From an uncultured Dehalococcoidia bacterium (GTDB taxonomy: Bacteria; Chloroflexota; Dehalococcoidia; Lucifugimonadales; UBA3495), in contig OY282565.1 in NCBI GenBank assembly GCA_958296445.1, positions 3,273,570 to 3,337,569 of the forward strand: 64,000 nt of DNA. The letters run 5' to 3'. Positions 52,810 to 62,440 of the stretch are shown here, piece by piece (position 1 is the stretch's first letter; every line of letters begins with the position of its first letter). The notes under the pieces were generated by a model. It was given only the letters and a program-made list of their open reading frames with translations. It was not told the DNA's origin and made no database searches. The position numbers and the translations under genes are program-made.

Positions 52810-52955
52810 GGGCAACCCCCGTGGCCGCCCCCAACCCGTAGGGGCGCACAGCCGTGCGCCCGCACCTGCGGAAAACCAAAATCTCGGTTCCACCCACTCC
52901 TGAAAAACGCAAACATCCCAACCTGTCATTCTGAGCAAAGCGAAGAATCTCGCAA
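52810..52955. repeat. dispersed repeats before actA
   Basis: GCGCACAGCCGTGCGC element and a TGTCATTCTGAGCAAAGCGA element that ends ten bases before the actA ATG. No gene. Confidence 0.6.
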
Positions 52956-53591
52956 ATGAAACCCACAGGCAAAATCATCCCCCTTATGGTGGCTGGCGGA
53001 ATCTTCACCATCATCATCGGCTTCGTGCTCGTGGTGCTGATGATCTCCTGGTTCTCCAACCCCCCCTTCGGCCTGGGCAACGCCTCCGCCCAGCCCATCG
53101 CCTTCCCGCACACCGTCCACGTCGTGGACAACAACATCCAGTGCGAATTCTGCCACCGCAACGTCACCAAAGGCGACGCCGCCACCGTCCCCGCCGTAGA
53201 GCAGTGCCTCTTCTGCCACAAAGACATCTCCGGCCGCGACCGCGACGCCCAATCCGAAATCGCCAAAGTCCAGCAGTATTACGCCGATGGCGAACCCATA
53301 GACTGGGAGCGCGTCCACCGCCTCCCCGACCACGTCCGCTTCGTCCACGAAGCCCACATCCGCCTCTTCACCAGCCAGCTCAACCCGGACGACGCCCCCC
53401 GCTTCGACATCAACGGCAAACCCATCACCCAGCCCTACGCCATCACCGAAACCTGCGCCATCTGCCACGGCGACGTCGGCAATATGGAAGAAGTCCAGCC
53501 CAAACAAGGCCAGTCCCTAAAAATGGGCACCTGCCTAGACTGCCACCGCGTCAACAACGTCCCAACCGACTGCACCATCTGCCACAAGTAG
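52956..53591 (+). CDS. actA: alternative complex III subunit ActA, pentaheme cytochrome c
   Basis: 211 residues. An N-terminal membrane anchor (about 8-30) is followed by five CxxCH heme sites: 63-67, 84-88, 167-171, 193-197 and 206-210, plus many histidines for axial ligands. This is the ActA layout. It receives electrons in the periplasmic-side part of the quinol:electron-acceptor complex. Heme attachment depends on the Ccm system encoded at 17-20 and 61.8-64 kb. Confidence 0.9.
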   Translation: MKPTGKIIPLMVAGGIFTIIIGFVLVVLMISWFSNPPFGLGNASAQPIAFPHTVHVVDNNIQCEFCHRNVTKGDAATVPAVEQCLFCHKDISGRDRDAQSEIAKVQQYYADGEPIDWERVHRLPDHVRFVHEAHIRLFTSQLNPDDAPRFDINGKPITQPYAITETCAICHGDVGNMEEVQPKQGQSLKMGTCLDCHRVNNVPTDCTICHK

Positions 53592-53835
53592 GGGCAACCC
53601 TTGTGGTTGCCCCGGCACACAACGCGGTTGCCCTGGCCCACAATCATTCGTACAGGTGTACGGGGCGCCCCGGCGCACAACCTTAACATACAGGTATACG
53701 GGCGCCCCGGCCCACAACCATGCGGACGGTGCGCCGGGCGCCCCGGCCCACAACCATTAACATACAGGTGTACGGGAACCCCGGCGCACAACCCGCGCCC
53801 CAAGGCCGCCCAGGTATTCAATCAGGTATTTGATA
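53592..53835. repeat. tandem repeats between actA and actB
   Basis: Four irregular units of about 45 bases, built from ACAGGTGTACGGGG-type palindromic cores and GCGCCCCGGCCCACAACCAT flanks, following one GGCAACCCTTGTGGTTGCC element. No gene. Confidence 0.7.
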
Positions 53836-56205
53836 ATGAAACTCACTAGGCGACATTTCCTGGCATGGGCCGGACTCTCCGCCGTCGGCGCCGTAGCCTG
53901 CGAAGGCTTCGGCATCCGCGAGGGCGAGCTCAGCATCCAAAGCCCCGTAAGCCTCCCCGAGGACTTGGTGCGGGGCAAGGACAACTGGTATACCAGCCTG
54001 TGCCGCAACTGCCCCTCCTGCGAGGGCATCCTCGTGCGCGTAATGGAAGGCCGCGCCAAAAAAATTCAAGGCAACCCCTTCTACCCCACCAACCAAGGCA
54101 AATCCCACGCCCGCTGCGAAGCCGGCGTCCAGGCCCTCTACCACCCCGACCGCATATCCGGCCCAATGCGGCGCGGCGGCAACCGCGGCTCCGGCCACTT
54201 CGTCCCTATATCATGGGACTCCGCCGGTGGTTCCGAGGGCGGGGTGGACATCCTTTCCCGCCAACTGCGCGACCGCGGCAACGGCGCCGTTATAATCACC
54301 AAGCCAATGCGCGGCCACCTAGCCCTGCTAACCGACCGTTTCGCCCAAGCCGCCGGACTGGAGCATCTGAAATTCGAGCCAACCGGCTCCTCCGGCGATA
54401 ACGTCTACCGCGCCGCCGTAAAGAGCGTCTACGGCCAGGACGTTCTGCCCGACCTCGACCTAGAACGGGCCAACTTCGTCCTCTCCTTCGGCGCCGATTT
54501 CCTGTCAACCTGGATTTCCCCGACCCGCTGGAACCGGGGCTACGGCGAATTCCGCCAGGGCCACGGACGCGAGCGCGGCACCCTCTACCACGCGGATTCC
54601 CGCTTCTCTATGACCGCCGCCAACGCCGACAAGTGGATCCCCGTCCGCCCCGGATGGGAAGGCTACCTAGCCCTCAGCATCGCCCAAGTCATCGTAGAGG
54701 AAAACCTGCAAGCCCCCGGCGTTGACCTCGATTCCCTGCTGGGCGGCCCCGGCGGACACGACATCCTGAACGCCTTCCGCCCCGAAGTCGCCGCCCCGCT
54801 GGTGGGCCTGACCCCCGCCATAGCCAACGGCGACCCGGCGGAATTTATCCGCCACTTGGCCCGCGATTTCGCCGGCAAGCGCCCCAGCATCGCCATCGCC
54901 GGCGGCTCGGCCGGCGCCCATAGCAACGGCCTGTTCAACCTCGAAGCCGCCGCCGTCCTCAACTGGCTGGTGGGCAGCGTCGGCGCCCCCGGCGGCGTCA
55001 CCCTCAACCCCACCGGCCCGTGGAACGGCGTACCCGCATCCAACACCGCCTCCGGCCTCGACGACTTCCAGCGTCTGCCCCAGCAGATTCGCAGCGGCCA
55101 AACCCGCCTGATACTGCTCCACGACGCCGACCCGGTTCACGGCCTGCCCGGCCCCGTCCAGCGGGATCTGCGCGACGCCATTGAAAACTCCGCCGACCTC
55201 TTTATGGTCAGCTTCTCGCCCTTTATTGACGACACCAGCGCCCTAGCCGACCTGCTGCTCCCCGACCGCGTGTATCTCGAGGATTGGGGCGACGACATCC
55301 CTGACCCGGCCCCCGGATTCCAAACCGCCGGATTCCAGCAGCCCGTCGTAAACCCCCTGTGGGACTTAGACCCCCGCAGCTTCCCCGACGTCCTGCTATC
55401 CGCCGCCGCCAACCTAGAACTGCCCGAAAACGAACTAACCCGCCTGCTACCCTGGGCCAGTTACCAAGCAATGCTAAAAGAAGCCGCCGACGCCCTCTAC
55501 GAGGAAAACCGCGGCTCAATATCATCAAGAAGCGGGGCCGCCACCGCCGCCGACTTCTGGACAACCCTCTTGCGCCGCGGCGTCTGGCACGACGAATCCG
55601 CCACCGGCCCCAACCCGCAACCCAAACCCGGCCTACTGCGCGACATCGCCCAAAGCGCCTCCCAACCCGCCTTTGCCGGCTACGGCGGCGCCGACACCCT
55701 ATACCTAGCGCCCTTCTCCCACAACACCCTACAGGATGGCGCCAACGCCCACCTACCCTGGCTTCAGGCCGCGCCCGACCCGGTAACCTCAATGACCTGG
55801 CAGACTTGGATTGAACTGAACGACGCCACCGCCCGCCGTTTCGGAATCCGTCAAGGCGACGTAGTCCGCATCGAATCCTCCCAAGGCTCCATCCGCGCCG
55901 TCGCCTTTCTAACGCCCGCCACCCCGCCCGAAGTCGCGGCCATCCCCTTCGGCGGCGGCCGCCGCCACGGTTCCCCTTGGGCCACCGACCGCCCGGCCAC
56001 CGAAAGCTCCAACGTCGCCGAAATCCTGGAGCCTACCCGCGTCGCCGGGGCCGGTTCCCCCGCTTGGGCCGGAACCCGCGTCCGCATCTCCCCCACCGGC
56101 GAGAGCGTAACCCTCTCCAAACTCGAAGGCACCACCCGCTCCGTCGAAGTCGGCCTCAGTGCCGCCGAGGAAATCATCAAAACCATCGCGCCCGGCCACT
56201 ATTAA
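53836..56205 (+). CDS. actB: ActB, molybdopterin-oxidoreductase-like part
   Basis: 789 residues from ATG 53836. A twin-arginine signal (TRRHFLAWAGLSAVGAV) leads to a molybdopterin-oxidoreductase fold with an Fe-S-type motif near the N-terminus (LCRNCPSCEG and a later RCEAG). The C-terminal barrel (RRFGIRQGDVVRIESSQGSI) is also present. In alternative complex III this domain is structural and has lost the molybdenum cofactor. Here it is a separate gene from the ferredoxin part, which is fused to it in many ActB proteins. Confidence 0.87.
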   Translation: MKLTRRHFLAWAGLSAVGAVACEGFGIREGELSIQSPVSLPEDLVRGKDNWYTSLCRNCPSCEGILVRVMEGRAKKIQGNPFYPTNQGKSHARCEAGVQALYHPDRISGPMRRGGNRGSGHFVPISWDSAGGSEGGVDILSRQLRDRGNGAVIITKPMRGHLALLTDRFAQAAGLEHLKFEPTGSSGDNVYRAAVKSVYGQDVLPDLDLERANFVLSFGADFLSTWISPTRWNRGYGEFRQGHGRERGTLYHADSRFSMTAANADKWIPVRPGWEGYLALSIAQVIVEENLQAPGVDLDSLLGGPGGHDILNAFRPEVAAPLVGLTPAIANGDPAEFIRHLARDFAGKRPSIAIAGGSAGAHSNGLFNLEAAAVLNWLVGSVGAPGGVTLNPTGPWNGVPASNTASGLDDFQRLPQQIRSGQTRLILLHDADPVHGLPGPVQRDLRDAIENSADLFMVSFSPFIDDTSALADLLLPDRVYLEDWGDDIPDPAPGFQTAGFQQPVVNPLWDLDPRSFPDVLLSAAANLELPENELTRLLPWASYQAMLKEAADALYEENRGSISSRSGAATAADFWTTLLRRGVWHDESATGPNPQPKPGLLRDIAQSASQPAFAGYGGADTLYLAPFSHNTLQDGANAHLPWLQAAPDPVTSMTWQTWIELNDATARRFGIRQGDVVRIESSQGSIRAVAFLTPATPPEVAAIPFGGGRRHGSPWATDRPATESSNVAEILEPTRVAGAGSPAWAGTRVRISPTGESVTLSKLEGTTRSVEVGLSAAEEIIKTIAPGHY

Positions 56206-56274
56206 GAGGAGTGAGAAACGGGGAGCAAGGAGCGAGAATACCGGATTCTCTCCCTTCTTTCCCAACCGCTAGAA

Positions 56275-57123
56275 ATGGTCACTAAAAGAATAGATCATAA
56301 ATGGGGCATGGTTGTTGACCTGGATCGGTGTACCGGCTGCCAGGCTTGCGTCGTCGCTTGCCAGGCCGAAAACAACCTGCCCATCAACACCAAGGATTCC
56401 TTTCAGCAGGCCCGCGCCTATGAGTGGATTCGCATTGAGCGCTACTGGGAAGGCGAGTTCCCCAACGTCAAGGCCCGCTTCATCCCTATTATGTGCCAGC
56501 ACTGCGAAAACGCCCCCTGCGAACCGGTCTGCCCGGTCTATGCCACCTATCACAACGACGAGGGAATGAACGTCCAGGTCTACAACCGTTGCGTAGGCAC
56601 CCGCTACTGCGCCAACAACTGCCCCTACCAAGTGCGCTTTTTCAACTGGTGGGAACCCACGTGGCCGGAGCGGATGCGCAACCAGCTAAACCCCGACGTA
56701 ACCATCCGCAGCCGGGGCATAATGGAGCGCTGCTCCTTCTGCGTACAGCGCATCCGGCGCGGCGAAATCACCGTAGAGCGCCGGGGCGTAGAGCCGCTCA
56801 CCGGCGAGCGCATCCCCGACGTTGACGGGCCGGATGGCCGCTATCTCAACTACCAGCGGATGAAAGATGGCAACTTCCTGCCCGCCTGCGCCCAAGCCTG
56901 CCCCACCAACGCCCTGAAGTTCGGCGAGCAGACCGACCCCACCGGCCCGGTGTACCAGTATTTCCAGAAAGCCAACGAACAGTACGACAAGGTGCATCAC
57001 GGCGAATACATAGACGAATCCAAAACCAGGGTATACCGCCTCCTAGAGGAAATGGGCACCAAACCCAACGTCATATACCTCAAAAAGGTAGACCAGTTCC
57101 CCGTCAACGAGAGCAGTCACTAA
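56275..57123 (+). CDS. ActB, four-cluster ferredoxin part
   Basis: 282 residues with four cysteine groups: RCTGCQACVVACQ, CQHCENAPCEPVCP, RCVGTRYCANNCP and CSFCVQ...CAQACP. These would bind three 4Fe-4S and perhaps one 3Fe-4S cluster. It equals the C-terminal domain of fused ActB and passes electrons toward ActA. It follows the first actB gene by 69 bases and has no signal peptide, so it would be exported with its twin-arginine partner. Confidence 0.88.
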   Translation: MVTKRIDHKWGMVVDLDRCTGCQACVVACQAENNLPINTKDSFQQARAYEWIRIERYWEGEFPNVKARFIPIMCQHCENAPCEPVCPVYATYHNDEGMNVQVYNRCVGTRYCANNCPYQVRFFNWWEPTWPERMRNQLNPDVTIRSRGIMERCSFCVQRIRRGEITVERRGVEPLTGERIPDVDGPDGRYLNYQRMKDGNFLPACAQACPTNALKFGEQTDPTGPVYQYFQKANEQYDKVHHGEYIDESKTRVYRLLEEMGTKPNVIYLKKVDQFPVNESSH

Positions 57124-57390
57124 CCGGAATCAAACGACGTAGGGGCAACCCTTGTGGTTGCCCCCAACCCAACCGGAATCAAACGCGGCAGGGGCAACCC
57201 TTGTGGTTGCCCCCAGCCCAACCGGAATTAAACGCGGCAGGGGCAACCCTTGTGGTTGCCCCCAGCCCAACCGGAATTAAACCCCGTAGGGGCAACCCTT
57301 GTGGTTGCCCGCGGGTCGGTTATCCCAAGGCGAGCGCCCACCAAAGGCGCCCCGACAATGCCCCGGCATTTAATAGAGGCGAAGAGACCA
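57124..57390. repeat. four tandem 49-bp repeats
   Basis: Four near-identical units: AACCGGAATYAAAC, then GGGGCAACCCTTGTGGTTGC and a CCCAGCCC-type tail, at about 57123, 57172, 57221 and 57270. Each contains a palindrome. No gene. A further 75 bases lead to the next gene. Confidence 0.85.
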
Positions 57391-58872
57391 ATGGCAGCCA
57401 GCGAAAGCGAACACCTACACCACGGAACAGCCCACGGCGAAGGCCACGGGGGCAGTTCCGGCGGCCATTATCCCGGGATGTGGATTTTCCCCAACCCCCG
57501 GGTGATAACCCGCGATATGGCGGGCAAGGTCGCTTCTATGCCCCGCGGCTTTACCCTGGCCTTGCTGGCCAGCGGTATCCTGCTGGTGCTGGGCGTGGTG
57601 GGATTCGTCGCCCGCGCCGCCGCCGATGGGTTCGACGACCGCGCCCCCTGGGGCTACTATATGGCCGCCTTCTCCTTCGTCTTTATGGTCACCAGCGCCG
57701 CGCCCGTGGCCGCCGTCGCCTTCCGTTTCACCAAGAGCCACTGGCGCAGGCCCCTGTCCCGCGTTTCCGAGCTTTTCGCCGTAGTGGGGATTCTGAACAT
57801 AATTATGTTCATCCCTATGATGCTGATTCTGCCGCCCATCGCCAACCCCAACGCCGGGCATGGCAATGGGCATGACCTAGACATTCGCCGCACCATCTGG
57901 TTCGAGGGCCCCGTAGGCGCGCCCCACGCCTGGGATCTGGTCGGCGTGATTGCCCTCGCCGTAACCGCGCTGTTTATCCTATGGCTGTCCGCCGTGCCGG
58001 ATATGGCCGAAGCCCGCCTTACCGCCCGCGGTTTCCGCGGCTGGCTGTACCGGCGGCTGTCCGGCCACTGGTACGGCGCCAAAAAGCAGTGGCAGGCCCA
58101 AAAGGCCGGCCTGGCCCTGATGGGCGCCTTCTACTTTATGACCCTGATATTCGTCCAGTTCATCATCAGCTCCGACTACGCCCAGAGCATGATACCCGGC
58201 TGGAAAGACTCCATCTTCCCCGTGTTCTACTCCCTCACCGGCTTTCAGGTGGCCCTCGGCACCTGCCTCATCATCCTCTACATAATGCGGCGCTGGGGCG
58301 GGTTCCAAGAATACTACGGCAAATCCCCCTTCTGGTCGGCCAGCAAAATCCAGCTCGGCCTCACCCTGCTGTGGGCCTACCACCTGTTCGCCTTCTTCAT
58401 CACCTACTGGTACGGGCGCCTCGCCGTCGAGCAGAACATCATCAAATACCTGTTCACCCAATCCTACGGCGGCCTCTTCGTCGCCAACCTCGCCCTGAGC
58501 TTCGCCATCCCCTTCCTCCTGCTGCTGTGGAACCCGGTGCGCCGCAGCGCCTGGGGGCCGCCCCTGGCCGGCCTGTCCGCCGCCGCCGGCGCCCTGATGT
58601 TCAGCCTGCGCGTAATGGTCGGCGGCGCCAACTCCGGCAACATCTACGCCGCCTTCCTCGACCACGTCCCAGCCGCCGCCTACCCCGACCTCTGGGACAT
58701 ATTCATCGTCACCGGCGCCATCGGCGCAGCAGCCTTCACCTACCTGCTCGCCACCCGCATCCTCCCCCTAATATCCGTCTGGGAAGTAAAGGAAGGCGCC
58801 CTCTACCAGCGCCTAGCCACCTTCACCCCCACCGGCAAAGGCGAATACCTAGTCCTAGCCAAACCCGAATAA
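57391..58872 (+). CDS. actF: NrfD-like membrane subunit of alternative complex III (ActF-like)
   Basis: 493 residues from ATG 57391; earlier in-frame codons are in repeat DNA. A His-rich start (HLHHGTAHGEGHGG) is followed by about ten membrane spans. VFRFTKSHWRRPLSRVSELF and IRRTIWFEGPVG fit the polysulfide-reductase NrfD group. It is one of the two NrfD-like quinol-side subunits of the complex; which is ActC or ActF is not fully certain, and I call this ActF because the next gene is the better ActC match. Confidence 0.75.
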   Translation: MAASESEHLHHGTAHGEGHGGSSGGHYPGMWIFPNPRVITRDMAGKVASMPRGFTLALLASGILLVLGVVGFVARAAADGFDDRAPWGYYMAAFSFVFMVTSAAPVAAVAFRFTKSHWRRPLSRVSELFAVVGILNIIMFIPMMLILPPIANPNAGHGNGHDLDIRRTIWFEGPVGAPHAWDLVGVIALAVTALFILWLSAVPDMAEARLTARGFRGWLYRRLSGHWYGAKKQWQAQKAGLALMGAFYFMTLIFVQFIISSDYAQSMIPGWKDSIFPVFYSLTGFQVALGTCLIILYIMRRWGGFQEYYGKSPFWSASKIQLGLTLLWAYHLFAFFITYWYGRLAVEQNIIKYLFTQSYGGLFVANLALSFAIPFLLLLWNPVRRSAWGPPLAGLSAAAGALMFSLRVMVGGANSGNIYAAFLDHVPAAAYPDLWDIFIVTGAIGAAAFTYLLATRILPLISVWEVKEGALYQRLATFTPTGKGEYLVLAKPE

Positions 58873-59070
58873 GGAGAATTAAACGCCAAGCCCGCCAAGC
58901 ACGCCAAGAAAAATAAGGAGAATTAAACGCCAAGCCCGCCAAGTGCGCCAAGAAAAATAAAGGAAAAACTCCCGTTATTTTTCAGATGACGAGCTCTGCG
59001 CTCTCGGCGTTTAACCCAAAAAAACTCGGCGTCCTCTGCGCTCTCGGCGTTTAACTAAAAGGGAAAGATA
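58873..59070. repeat. dispersed repeats between the two NrfD genes
   Basis: Two GGAGAATTAAACGCCAAGCC units and two copies of CTCTGCGCTCTCGGCGTTTA. No gene. AAAGGGAAAG before 59071 serves as the ribosome site. Confidence 0.7.
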
Positions 59071-60489
59071 ATGCAGGAAGGCAGGCCCATCCCGTCCCGG
59101 CAAATCAACCGCGAACTGCTGTCCACGATTCTGAACTCGCCCAAGTGGTTCTGGATCGCGGTGGTCCTCCTCGGCCTGATTGTGCTGGGCGCAATGAGCG
59201 CCGCCGGTTTTATGGTCAACAAGGGCCTCGGCGTCACCGGAATGAACCGCCCGGTGATGTGGGGCTTCTTTATCACCAACTTTGTCTTCTGGATCGGCAT
59301 TTCCCACGCCGGAGTGATGCTTTCCGCCATCCTGCGCCTCTCCAAAGCCGAATGGCGCCGCCCGGCCACCCGCGCCGCCGAAATCCTGACCGTCTTCTCC
59401 CTGATGACGGCTATGCTGATGCCCCTGATTCACACCGGACGCCCCTGGCGGCTGGTCTACTGGATTTATACCGTCCCCTTCGCACCCTACGACTACGCCC
59501 GGGGCATCTGGCCCAACGTCCGCTCCCCCCTAGTCTGGGACCCCAGCGCGGTCTATACCTACCTCACCTCCAGCATCCTCTTCGTGCTGGTGGCCCTGAT
59601 TCCCGACTTCGCCGTGCTGCGCGACCGCACCGCCCCGCCCACCAGCGGCCATTCCCCAACCCTGACCCACCGCATCTATACCCTGCTGGCGATGGGCTGG
59701 CGGGGCAACCCCCGCCAGTGGAAGCTCCAGATCATCGCCGGGGTGCTGCTTTCCGCCCTGATTCTGCCGGTGTTCGTGTCGGTTCACAGCATCGTGTCCT
59801 GGGACTTCGGCATGGCCGTGGCGGTGAAATCCTGGCACTCCACCATTTTCGCCCCCTATTTCGTGGTGGGCGCGGTGCATTCCGGGGTCTCCGCCGTGGC
59901 CTTCGCAATGATTATCCTGCGCCATATCTACGGCTGGCAGAACTATATCCGCCACGAGCATATCGACGCCCTGGGACGGCTGCTCATCGTGGTCGCCACC
60001 GGCTGGTTCTATTTCTTCGTGATGGAAGTCATCTTCGGATTCTACGGGCGCGAAGCCGACGAGTTGGCGGTGCGCGACCTGCAATTTATGCAAAACCCGT
60101 GGAATATCTGGATGATGGTGTTCGTCTTCACCACCTACTTCCTGCCGGTGGCCCTGTGGCTGCCGCGGATGTTCCGCCGCAACCTGTGGATAATGTCCGC
60201 CGCCTGTATCTCGGTCAACATCGGTATGTGGCTGGAGCGTTTCATCATCATCGTCCCCGGCCTCCAGAACAAGCAGGTGTTCACCTTTAGCTGGTATACG
60301 GTCTACTCCCCCAGCGCGGTGGAGTGGACCATCATCGGCGGCACCTTCGCCCTAGTCTCAATGCTAATGCTGCTGGTGGCCCGCGTAGCCCCCCTGATAC
60401 CCCTGTACGACATCAAGGAAGCGGAAATTCTCCGCACCGAAGTGAAAATCGGCCGCGTAACCGTCCCCGCCGTCTACCGCGAGGACTAA
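59071..60489 (+). CDS. actC: NrfD-like quinol-oxidising subunit ActC
   Basis: 472 residues with about ten spans. INRELLSTILNSPKWFW, GVTGMNRPVMWGFFITNFVF and WIGISHAGVMLSAILRLSKA are the ActC signature. The C-terminus ends YDIKEAEILRTEV. This subunit holds the quinol site that feeds the ferredoxin part. The gene sits in the Act locus between the ActF-like and actD genes. Confidence 0.92.
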   Translation: MQEGRPIPSRQINRELLSTILNSPKWFWIAVVLLGLIVLGAMSAAGFMVNKGLGVTGMNRPVMWGFFITNFVFWIGISHAGVMLSAILRLSKAEWRRPATRAAEILTVFSLMTAMLMPLIHTGRPWRLVYWIYTVPFAPYDYARGIWPNVRSPLVWDPSAVYTYLTSSILFVLVALIPDFAVLRDRTAPPTSGHSPTLTHRIYTLLAMGWRGNPRQWKLQIIAGVLLSALILPVFVSVHSIVSWDFGMAVAVKSWHSTIFAPYFVVGAVHSGVSAVAFAMIILRHIYGWQNYIRHEHIDALGRLLIVVATGWFYFFVMEVIFGFYGREADELAVRDLQFMQNPWNIWMMVFVFTTYFLPVALWLPRMFRRNLWIMSAACISVNIGMWLERFIIIVPGLQNKQVFTFSWYTVYSPSAVEWTIIGGTFALVSMLMLLVARVAPLIPLYDIKEAEILRTEVKIGRVTVPAVYRED

Positions 60490-60636
60490 CCCAAAAACGC
60501 AAACCCAACCCGGCGTAGGGGCGCACAGCCGTGCGCCCCCGGCAGCAGAGAAATAACAAAAAAACCTCTGCGCCCTCGGCGCGAACTCCGCGCCCTCGGC
60601 GTTAAAAAACCCCCGCGCTGAACAGAAAGGAGAAAA
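60490..60636. repeat. dispersed repeats before actD
   Basis: One GCGCACAGCCGTGCGC element and two CTCGGCG-TT/AA elements. AAAGGAG before the actD ATG is the ribosome site. Confidence 0.6.
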
Positions 60637-61158
60637 ATGGCAAAACGGGCGATATTGGGGCTGTTCGAGGACGCCAGCTACGCGGCAGAGGCCGGAGACG
60701 CCCTGCAACGGGCCGGCGTAGCCCCCACCGATTACGACTTCCTGACCGATACCCCCTACCCGGAAGGGGCCTTCGGCGAGCGCCACGAGGGGCATAAGCT
60801 GTATATCTTCCCCCTCTGCGGCGCGCTGGTCGGCCTGACCATCGGCATCCTGCTAACCTCAATGACCCAGATGGCCTACCCAATGGTGCAGGCCGGCAAA
60901 CCCATCCTGTCCCTCCCCCCAATGGCGGTAGTAACCTACGAAAGCACCATGCTAACGGCCATTATTTTCACCATAATAGGGATCGTGTTCGAGTCAAGGC
61001 TGCCCAGCTTCAAGCAGGGCCTCTACGACACCCGCATAACCGAAGGCTACATCGGCGTGCTGGCTAACGTGGAGGAAACGCAGCTTACCGAAGTTTCCAC
61101 CCTGTTCACCCAAGCGGGCGCAGTAGACGTAGTCCGCGAAAATCAGGCGCCGGCCTAG
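60637..61158 (+). CDS. actD: alternative complex III subunit ActD
   Basis: 173 residues. An N-terminal soluble part with LFEDASYAAEAGDAL and the TPYPEGAFGE motif is followed by two spans (about 56-76 and 97-118). This is the DUF3341/ActD layout. ActD anchors and stabilises the complex. AAAGGAG precedes the ATG. No unusual feature. Confidence 0.9.
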   Translation: MAKRAILGLFEDASYAAEAGDALQRAGVAPTDYDFLTDTPYPEGAFGERHEGHKLYIFPLCGALVGLTIGILLTSMTQMAYPMVQAGKPILSLPPMAVVTYESTMLTAIIFTIIGIVFESRLPSFKQGLYDTRITEGYIGVLANVEETQLTEVSTLFTQAGAVDVVRENQAPA

Positions 61159-61174
61159 TCCCAACGATAAAGTG

Positions 61175-61747
61175 ATGTTCCTGATGCTGAGCCGCCGCAA
61201 AAACACTGCCTTGAACTCGCCGGGAACGGCCTTACCGGGAGGCCGCCCCGCCGGAAAACGCTCGCGCCTTCCCCGCGCCAGACTGCTGGCCGCCGGGCTG
61301 GTGCTGTTCGCCGCCTTGGCCGCGATGGGTTGCACCTCCGGCAGCTACCCGGTGGATATTTTCTACGAACAGCACTACCAGCAATCCTACAAGTCCCACG
61401 AGCCGCCGCGTCTGGCCGGCGTGGCCGGCGCGGTAGCCTACTACCCGCCGCCGCCCAACACTACCGACGGCTCCGCGCCGCACCTTTACGATGTCAACTG
61501 CCAGATGTGCCACGGCGCGGGCGCCAAAGGCGACGGCCCGGTTCTGAACCTGCTCATAAGCCAGTACGGTTATGAAACGGCGATTACGCCCGACCTGACC
61601 ACGCTCACCCCCGAGGCCATCGAGGGCTTTCTGAAAGTCACGGCGCGGCCTTTCGGCCCCACCTCGGTTATGCCGCCCTTCGGTAAGCTGCTGAGCGAGG
61701 ACGAGCGCTGGGCCATCGCCAACTACATTGACTCGCTGCCCAAGTAG
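61175..61747 (+). CDS. actE: alternative complex III subunit ActE, monoheme lipoprotein cytochrome c
   Basis: About 190 residues. A long basic N-terminus leads to a lipobox (LAAMGC, Cys53), then YPVDIFYEQHYQQSYKSHEPP, the CQMCH heme site (109-113) and the Met ligand in TSVMPPFGKLL. It takes electrons from ActA and hands them to an oxidase or a soluble carrier. The start is uncertain (GTG 61172 or ATG 61175). Confidence 0.9.
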   Translation: MFLMLSRRKNTALNSPGTALPGGRPAGKRSRLPRARLLAAGLVLFAALAAMGCTSGSYPVDIFYEQHYQQSYKSHEPPRLAGVAGAVAYYPPPPNTTDGSAPHLYDVNCQMCHGAGAKGDGPVLNLLISQYGYETAITPDLTTLTPEAIEGFLKVTARPFGPTSVMPPFGKLLSEDERWAIANYIDSLPK

Positions 61748-61765
61748 GGGCGTACTCCAATTAAA

Positions 61766-61843
61766 TACAAAGCGCACAGAGACCGCAGAGCATTGTCGGG
61801 GAGCATCCCGAGTATCCCTCTATGGTTTCTGTGCGCTTTGTGT
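61766..61843. repeat. inverted repeat overlapping the start of ccmH
   Basis: ACAAAGCGCACAGAGA and TTTCTGTGCGCTTTGT are inverted partners with about 45 bases between. The second arm encodes the signal-peptide region of CcmH. Confidence 0.65.
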
Positions 61844-62362
61844 CTGCTTATCCTGTCGGCCCCGTCCCCGGCCAGAGCCCAAACTCCGGGGGACGAGCTG
61901 GAAAAGGAAGCGCAGACCATAGACCGGATGATTATGTGTCCAGTTTGCCCCGCCGAAACCATTGACCAAGCGCAGGTGGAAATCTCTTTCCAGATGCGAG
62001 CCGTGATACGGGAAATGCTGGCCGAGGGCCGCACCCGCGAGGAAATCCTGGCCTACTTCGTTGACCGCTACGGCCCTAGCATTCTGGCCGCGCCCCCCAA
62101 ATCGGGGGCCAACCTGCTGGCCTGGATTCTGCCCATCGCAGGCGTAGCCGCCGGTCTGGTAGCCCTGATTCTGATTATCCGGGCCATGAGCCGCAGCCGC
62201 AACAGACCAACCGCCGCCCCCGGTTCCGCCCCCCAGCCCGGGCCCTCCGGCCAGCAGCCCCCAACCGACGCCCCGGAACCGGAGCTTTCCCCCTACCTCG
62301 AAATCGTAGACCGCAACCTAGCCGCCCGCCGGGCCGGAGACAAACCCAACCCGGAAAGCTGA
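61793..62362 (+). CDS. ccmH: cytochrome c maturation thiol reductase CcmH
   Basis: About 189 residues from TTG 61793. A signal peptide (to about 29) is followed by the redox motif MCPVCPAETIDQAQ (Cys49, Cys52), then EEILAYFVDRYGPSILAAPP and a C-terminal span (about 104-127). CcmH helps reduce the apocytochrome CxxCH cysteines before heme attachment. The motif reads CPVC instead of the usual CxxCQNQ. A CcmI-like C-terminus is not present, but the tail is Pro-rich and longer than minimal CcmH. Confidence 0.88.
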   Translation: MSGSIPSIPLWFLCALCLLILSAPSPARAQTPGDELEKEAQTIDRMIMCPVCPAETIDQAQVEISFQMRAVIREMLAEGRTREEILAYFVDRYGPSILAAPPKSGANLLAWILPIAGVAAGLVALILIIRAMSRSRNRPTAAPGSAPQPGPSGQQPPTDAPEPELSPYLEIVDRNLAARRAGDKPNPES

Positions 62363-62440
62363 TTAGATTCCCGCCTTTGCGGGAATGACGGATATGTTCC
62401 CAAAGCTGAAAAAATCTATAAAGGAATCCGGCGATAGCTA

